A stretch of 64,000 nucleotides of DNA from Eleusine coracana subsp. coracana (Eukaryota; Streptophyta; Magnoliopsida; Poales; Poaceae), in contig CM064421.1 of NCBI GenBank assembly GCA_032690845.1, positions 43,328,963 to 43,392,962 on the forward strand, read 5' to 3'. The stretch's first letter is position 1. Every line of letters starts with the position of its first letter. Below the pieces are notes generated by a model. The model had not been told where the DNA came from. It did not search any database and saw nothing but the letters and a program-made list of their open reading frames with translations. The position numbers and the translations under genes were made by a program. Of this stretch, positions 57,989-64,000 are shown one piece after another.

Positions 57989-58831
57989 GGCCAGAAAGCA
58001 AGAACACACACGCGTACGCGGCAAGGCAAGGGACAAACAGACAAACAACTACTACTCTATGTATGATGAAGTTGACTTGAGCAGAGGAGCAGAGCAGGTG
58101 AAAGATATACCAAGTGCGAGGATTCCGATGGCGCGAGATCGTATTGCGTATGAACGAAACGCGAGCCGGACGGGATTTTCTCACGTGGGCACAACGCGTT
58201 TAACAGCGAACAGAGCTAAGCAAGCACGCCAAGGGACGTATGCTACGCAGGATAAGGGCAGAGAAGAGACGATACATGCGCTGGTGTGGCGCGGACGTGC
58301 GCAGTCGGCAGCTAGCGCGACGCGGCCAGCCGGGTCGTCACAATAGATCGAGAGGCCAAGTCTGACCACGCCAAGGGCCAATCACGAGCATCCATGTGCG
58401 CGCCGGCAGATGGAACGCCCGGTTACTTCCATTACCGGCTCATGCAGGGCGGCGGCTGGGCGGGGGAACATACTACACATACTCGCCGCAGCTCTTACCG
58501 CCGAAATAATCCTGCAAGATCGATTAATTAAAGAAGCGACGGAAGAACGACTGGCCCCGCCGGAGACTGACTTTGCTTCCCCCCAGCCCAAGTCTTCGGC
58601 GACGGCGACGCTTTCCTGTGTCACTGTGTGGCTCTGTCTCCCCTCTCGCTCTCAAGTCTTTCCCTCTTCCCGCTGGAACATGTCCGATCCACGTCCACGA
58701 CACGTCGCCGGAAAACGCTACGCAGTAACTCTCGCGGCATCGCACATGTGGAGGGAGCACGGCGCCGAGGACGCGCTCGTACCGGTCGCCTCGCTCCCGG
58801 TCACGGGATATGCCCGTCGTTTTCGCGGTTA

Positions 58832-59158
58832 GAGTAACTTTAACTCTTCTCTTTTCTTTTACTCTCATCACCTAAAATAGATTAAAGGGGATCCTTTCAA
58901 CCCATTTTTTAAATTATATATATAAGTGATGATGTTATAATAGTTCATCTATTTTATTACCTAAAAGGATATGGTCCACTATTTAAGTGATAGATGGACG
59001 ATCTCCTTCATAAAGGGGATGCTGAACTGAATTTAGATGATCATCTAACCAAGAGGATAGAAAAAAAAAATTGATAAAAAAGTTTTTTCCATCTCTATTC
59101 TCTATATGACAGATTTTTATGATTAAATAATAGAAAAAGAGAAGAATTGGAGTTGCTC
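58832..59158. mobile_element. MITE-like element with imperfect inverted ends
   Basis: The left end GAGTAACTTTAACTCTTCTC and right end GAGAAGAATTGGAGTTGCTC match as inverted repeats at about 16 of 20 positions. The interior is AT-rich, non-coding and about 330 bp in total. No clear target duplication was identified. Confidence 0.6.
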
Positions 59159-60449
59159 ACTTCTTGGGAGAAAAAAAGTGGAGTCGCGCGCTGTACCGTG
59201 CAGTGAGTGCTACGGTTCGTGCTAGCCCCCCTGCGGAATCCAGACTTTTTCATGATGCCACCAAATCTACTGCGCAGTAGTATATGCTATGTGTTTCGTG
59301 GTTTGTGCTGTCATCGTGTGTTCGTGCATACTGCATAGCTAAAACTGAGCCGGCGGGGGGCGTACGTTACGCGTTGCCGCGGTGGGAGAAGAATATGTGG
59401 TGGGAGCTACTGCTAATAACGATCTATTAGTGCGTCATTGTTGATGGACGAAACCAAAAGAGAGACGCGCCACCAAAAGCCGTCACGTGGAAACCACCCG
59501 GGCATCGTCACTCGGGAAAGGAAGGGCCAGGAGCTGTCCTTTTTGACCACACCACCACTTACCTTGTCTCCATCTCTCTCACGGGAGTGATCATGATCCC
59601 GCGCGCGAGTCAAGGTCATTTTGTTTTGTAGAGTATGTACTTGGATTTGATACGAATATAAAACAACGGCGTTATTTTGTGCAAGGAGAAAGTCGATTCT
59701 CATCACATGAACACTTTCTTTTCCACCGAGCAGAAAAACCATTTTTTTTCCACGTCGTGGACACTGGACAGATTCAAACATGTCTTGTACCGTGCACACT
59801 GTATCTCTCGTTCGTTGAATTGTCAGTTGTCCACAGTAAGTTGTGTGGGCTCACTAATTCCTGGTCATCGGAGCATGGGGCCCAGCTGTCCGAATGGAAT
59901 AAACCTGGTCCCAAACGTATATGGGCCTTTTGCATGAAATTTTCGAATAAAAGATTGTGGGCCAAAACAAAAAGAAGCGCAAATGGGCCTTCATGGTCAG
60001 ATTTACCAAAGCCGAATTAATTTAGCTTAAAGCGTGCAACAGTTGTGAGGACCATCAGCAGATGAGGATTAGTACACTCTTGTGTTTGCATAATTATACG
60101 TTCATTGAACGACGAATGTTGAGGCTGTCTAAATTTGGATCTTGTGGCCTACCTTTTGTTTGATAGTTGAAATCCATCATTTTCCTCGTTGATAGGCGTG
60201 CGGAGGACCATTAGGATTGCTCTGTATCATCATGTGATGATGTCTCTAGGTGTTCTGATTTACGATTTCCAGATAATTCATGATGTGTTCAACTAATTAG
60301 AATTTGTTTGATGCTATTTTATGAATAAATGTATAGTGCACGCGTCCAGTTGGTTGCGTACAACCCCTAGGCGATGTAGAGGTCGCAACCTTTATTTTAT
60401 TAATCAAAAAAGTTACATTCAAAAATTTATTTGCCATACCGGACATTTC

Positions 60450-60490
60450 GGGGGTGGGAGGGGGGGGGGGGGGGGGGGAGGGGAGGGGAG
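60450..60490. repeat. G-run, quadruplex-prone
   Basis: About forty bases of almost pure guanine on the plus strand, broken only by a few T and A. Such a run can form G-quadruplexes and is also error-prone in sequencing, so its exact length is uncertain. Confidence 0.9.
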
Positions 60491-62204
60491 TATATTCAGT
60501 TATTCACATTAGAATTTAATCTTTCTGACTGAGATAAACAACACTTTTGGAGTAGTTGTCATTCAATACGTCCACAACCTTCACATGTATCCATCGACAA
60601 ACTTATCACAAAATTATATATTAAAGATGTTTTCTCATTTGAAACTCCTCTTCTGTAAAGGCAACCAAGAGCATTCTCAATTATGTTATTTCAACTAATA
60701 TTAGAAGATCAATATTGTCATTTAATTGAGATGAAAGGGGTAAGAGATGCTTTCTAACAGACCTTGCAAAAGAGTCGGTCCTGCTCGCTGCTTGAGACTA
60801 GTTAAATGTAATTTCTGGTGATAGTTTGGTTTAACGGTTTGAATTGAAGTACACATGGTTTTGGGGGCAACGTGTTAAAATATTGAGCAAAGAATATATA
60901 ACCATATAATTATCTCTTATATGTATACATACTTTATCCAAAATCGCTAGTGACATTTAACACCCTTTTTTTCATTAGATATGTACGCATACTCATTCAA
61001 CCAACGCAAACCCACTCATAAAATCTATAACTACATACATATATGAATATAACGTCCATAAAGAGGTCATCAAAATCCACTAAAATTTGATGCACGACAA
61101 AAAGACTACTAATTGACATGATGTATGTGAGATAACATATAAAGTTTATCCATGAGTTGCATTTTCATTCAACACCATGGAGGATTGGATCTAGGTTGAT
61201 AGCCTAGTATCCGCTGACGTTACCCTCTAGTCATATGGCTATAGACTCGTTTGACTTGTATTAACTAATTGATCTATATAAACCGGTATATTCACTTTTT
61301 ATAGCCACAAACTTCTCCTTATATTCTAATTGTTTTCTTCCTCTTTTGATTTCTCATCTCCTTCCGTCATAATGTTGCACAAGTCTCTTCCTCCCATCAC
61401 AAATCTCGATCTACTTCTAGGATCAAGCTCTTTTCTTCTTGATCTCCATCAACGAGTTGTCGCTAGATCTAATGTCATAAGCATTTTCTACAATTCTCCT
61501 ACATTCTCGGACGACAAGTTACCGCGAGATCTAAATATCATGAATATCTTTTTTTAGATATACTCTTATTTGATACGGTTGACACTTAAATTATTCTGTT
61601 TTCTCCTTAACAGGTGTGCCAATGAAACACACTTGCTGCAAAATCACCCATCAACATCTAGGATGTCCAATCATCATAGGGTCAGGTAGGGTAGAGACAT
61701 AGAGTGACCAACAAAAGTCTATAACTGCAGAAGTAAGGGTTTCTTTGGATTGTCAATAGAAATTTTGAAAATTTTCAATCCCTAGGAGTGTCCTTTGAAA
61801 CAAAGGATTGTGCATCTCAAATTCCTATGAAATTCTTATGAAGTGACTTTTTTTATAAGATTTTTGTAGAATTTCTAACATAAGGTTCAATCTCATAAAA
61901 AAAAATCATTTTTGTCGATCTCTATTCTGTATCATCAATTTTTTGTGCTTTTCTATGTCCAACATACAAATAGACATTCTTGTATTTTTTGCTTCATAGA
62001 ATTCGGGATGTAAGAGTACTCTAATCCTGTTTTTTTTCTTCTTATTCTGCATTTTAAAAAAGCCTAGGTTTGTATTGATGCAAAATCAACTGAAATTTCG
62101 TTAATTCCTGGAAAGAAACTGCGCTGCAAGCTCTGGATTCTGGAAGGCGAAGTCGCTGCTCGGAACCGACCATGAATTCCTGACGGGGGCGGCTTTTTTC
62201 TCGT

Positions 62205-62352
62205 GACCTCAGCGGGCAGAGGTGCAGAGAGCCTCGCCGGGATCATTTCCACCCCCGTCACGGGCAAATCGTGGTACCCACGAAAAAAAAATCCAAAAAG
62301 AAAAGGGAGGCAGAAAAGAAGCCCACATAGACCTCAGCGGGCAGAGGTGCAG
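62205..62352. repeat. 23-bp direct repeat pair upstream of the right-edge gene
   Basis: A 23-bp block starting GACCTCAGCGGGCAGAGGTG is found at 62205-62227 and again, identical, at 62330-62352. It lies in the probable promoter/5' leader of the gene starting at 63107. Confidence 0.9.
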
Positions 62353-62498
62353 TACTGCCTGCTTGCTTGCTCGCTCTCCCATCTCTCTCAGCTCACTCCC
62401 CTCTGATCTGCTCACCAGTCACTCCTCTTCCCCCACCTCGCCTCCATCACCGGCGCCTCCTATCCTCTCGCATTCCCTCCCATCCCGGTCCTTCAGAG

Positions 62499-63018
62499 GT
62501 ACGCGGAGGTTCCCCCCGTTCTGCTTCGATTCCTGCGATTTGTCGCCGCCGCCTCTCTGTGGTTCTTGTTTGAGGTTCAGTTTTCGTTTTCTTGTGGGGG
62601 TTGACGAGGGATCTAAGAGTTCATGGGGTGGCGGTGCTTTTCCATGCACGATTCCGTCGAAAATTTCGGCATTACGCGCGCTTGATCTGTGCGGTTAGAG
62701 TGGGTTCGTGGACTGGAAAGGGGATCTCGGAGGGTGGGGCATTTGGGCAGAAGCATTTTCCCCCTTGCTAAATTCTTGCGTCTTCTGGTCACTCCATGGA
62801 AAAATGTGGGTGAAATTTAATTAACATGGTTTTCTCAAGAAATTTTGAGCTGTAGTGGGCTGCGCAGTAGTTCTTTACTCTTTTCTCTTGTCTTCTCTCC
62901 TTGGAGCTTACCCTTGCGAACTCGATATAACGTTGCGCTTTATTTTTCTTGAGATCTTCTCCCATTCCGTACTGTAATTTACTATTCGGATCCTGACTAG
63001 TTGCCATGTCCTTTCCAG
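62499..63018 (+). other. 5' UTR intron of the right-edge gene
   Basis: A pyrimidine-rich GC leader ends at AGAG|GTACGC, and exon 2 begins after TTTCCAG at 63019, giving a 520-bp intron upstream of the ATG. First introns in the leader are common in highly expressed grass genes. Inferred from splice-site quality and base composition only. Confidence 0.55.
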
Positions 63019-63106
63019 GAACACAGGTGGGATCCTGGGATCTGCGAGGGGAATCTTACGCGGGTTACGGAGTATGTGATCGTGCACAGCCGTGGGCTAA
63101 TCAGAA

Positions 63107-63253
63107 ATGGCTTCAGCTGGGAGCGGCAGTGGAGGTGCAGCTGGCGGGAGCAGCACCAGGGCGGCCAATGGCGCGGCTGCCATCAGTGCTGCCGCGACGG
63201 CAGTAGGCTCAGCCGATGCCAGATTCCATTCCCACCAACCTCAGCAGGACAGG
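63107..63253 (+). CDS. 5' coding exon of an unrecognised gene (continues beyond the window)
   Basis: The first coding exon gives 49 residues starting MASAGSGSGGAAGG and ending QPQQDR, followed by a phase-0 donor (AGG|GTATAT). The peptide is rich in Gly, Ala and Ser, without a signal peptide or known motif. It resembles the low-complexity N-termini of plant nuclear or regulatory proteins. No second coding exon can be placed confidently in 63254-64000, which looks like a long AT-rich intron. A cryptic frame through the donor to 63460 is intronic read-through. Function not assigned. Confidence 0.6.
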
Positions 63254-64000
63254 GTATATACACTACACGACTTCTTGTTCCATGGCGCATGCTTTAGCTG
63301 CAGCTTTTGCCATTCTTGCTTTAGATGTGTGGATGAGTACCAGCAATTTCTAGTAGGCCTTGACGACCTAGATTGTCACAGGTTTTGCGTACTTAGTACG
63401 AATTGTACTGTCCAGTGGTGGTTGCAGCTTGCAATCGGGCATCTTTTCCCCAATAATTAGGCTTCAGTACTGTCTGCTTGTCTGCGTCTATTGAATAATT
63501 TGTTCAGTGGAATTTTATTTCTGCTTTCTATATTGAATTGCACTCAATTTGCACTCCCACCGTGTTTCTTTCCCAGATCCCAGAACACTCCTCCAGAGAT
63601 CCTATATGCTGCATAACTGTAGACTCGACCTATGCTCCTGCACGTACTTTACAGTTTGATTCATGAGCAAAGTAGCTTTTAAACTTGGTCGAATCCACGT
63701 ATGATAACTCTTTTTCAATATGAAGATTTCAGATTGTTATCAAATGCTTGATGGTATAGTTACTAATGTCAACAAACGTCTTATAGTCTATTGTATAATT
63801 GTTTTATGCTCGTTCATTGCCATATAAGTTCAGTCTAATTTTTCGTTACCATGATTTAATGAAGAAATGATTCTTTCCTTTTTTGTACAGAGTATAGATT
63901 AAGAAATTCCTTTGTTGAATAACTGGTGATACATATAAGTTTCTTTTTTTCTGATTATTTCATTTTTTTTCTTCTGTTTGTACCGACAGCTAAGTTATGT

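Larger units (their letters stand above)
57989..62450. other. long intergenic region
   Basis: About 4.5 kb without a supported gene. It holds the upstream region of the DUF668 gene (GC-rich to about 58.8 kb), a MITE-like element at 58832-59158, a long G-run at 60450-60490, mostly AT-rich sequence to 62.1 kb, and the promoter of the right-edge gene. A block near 61735-61890 resembles a degraded MITE end but was not resolved. Confidence 0.45.

Noticed and set aside
56571..58346. Very long plus-strand open frame (591 codons) opposite the DUF668 gene
   Set aside because: It is the antisense shadow of a GC-rich single-exon gene; the minus strand carries the recognisable DUF3475 and DUF668 sequence.

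Overview
The window is plant nuclear DNA and almost certainly from a grass. GC-rich first exons sit in AT-rich intergenic sequence. Introns are short, with GT..AG borders that agree in phase across eight multi-exon genes. There are Stowaway-type MITEs, two Helitrons and a Micron-like element lying in (TA)n tracts. Micron was described from rice, so Oryza or a close relative is a reasonable guess, but the species is inferred and not shown. There are no bacterial-style operons, CRISPR arrays, rRNA or convincing tRNA genes.

Left third (1-31 kb): a family-rich, TE-rich segment. Two short-chain dehydrogenases of the tropinone-reductase-like type lie on the minus strand. The first runs off the left edge and carries a 1-nt insertion in exon 2. 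The second (6804-8084) is intact with five exons. Three intact genes and one wrecked copy of a plant Fringe-like (DUF604, GT31-type) glycosyltransferase family are scattered here: 2216-3935 (-), a pseudogene near 12.8-13.1 kb (+), 22728-24372 (+) and 27592-31025 (+). All three intact copies share the same two phase-0 introns. A PERK-type receptor-like kinase (8974-11954, -) lies between them. From 13.4 to 20.4 kb there is a nest of mobile DNA: a copia RNase H relic, then a degenerate hAT transposon whose transposase is split into three pieces by a ~4 kb Helitron and by a Micron/(TA)n insertion.

Middle (31-50 kb): a long intergenic stretch leads to a single-exon AT-hook/PPC (AHL) gene at 36813-37631. 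After another long spacer comes a twelve-exon SRRM1-like splicing coactivator gene (PWI domain plus RS repeats, 43424-49229, -).

Right third (50-64 kb): a 925-bp non-autonomous Helitron carrying promoter-like sequence; an intact eight-exon CYP88A P450 (ent-kaurenoic acid oxidase type, gibberellin synthesis, 51967-54346, -) with a coding-tail duplication in its 3' flank; a single-exon DUF3475/DUF668 (PSI-like) gene (56483-57988, -); a long spacer with a MITE and a G-run; and the 5' end of an unrecognised gene with a 5'UTR intron at the right edge.

The genes do not form one obvious pathway. The SDR and glycosyltransferase groups look like local duplications; the other genes are ordinary housekeeping, hormone or signalling genes. 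No previously unknown multi-gene system is evident. The most informative signals are the nested transposons, the frameshifted SDR, the intron-expanded glycosyltransferase, the promoter-carrying Helitron and the repeated P450 tail.
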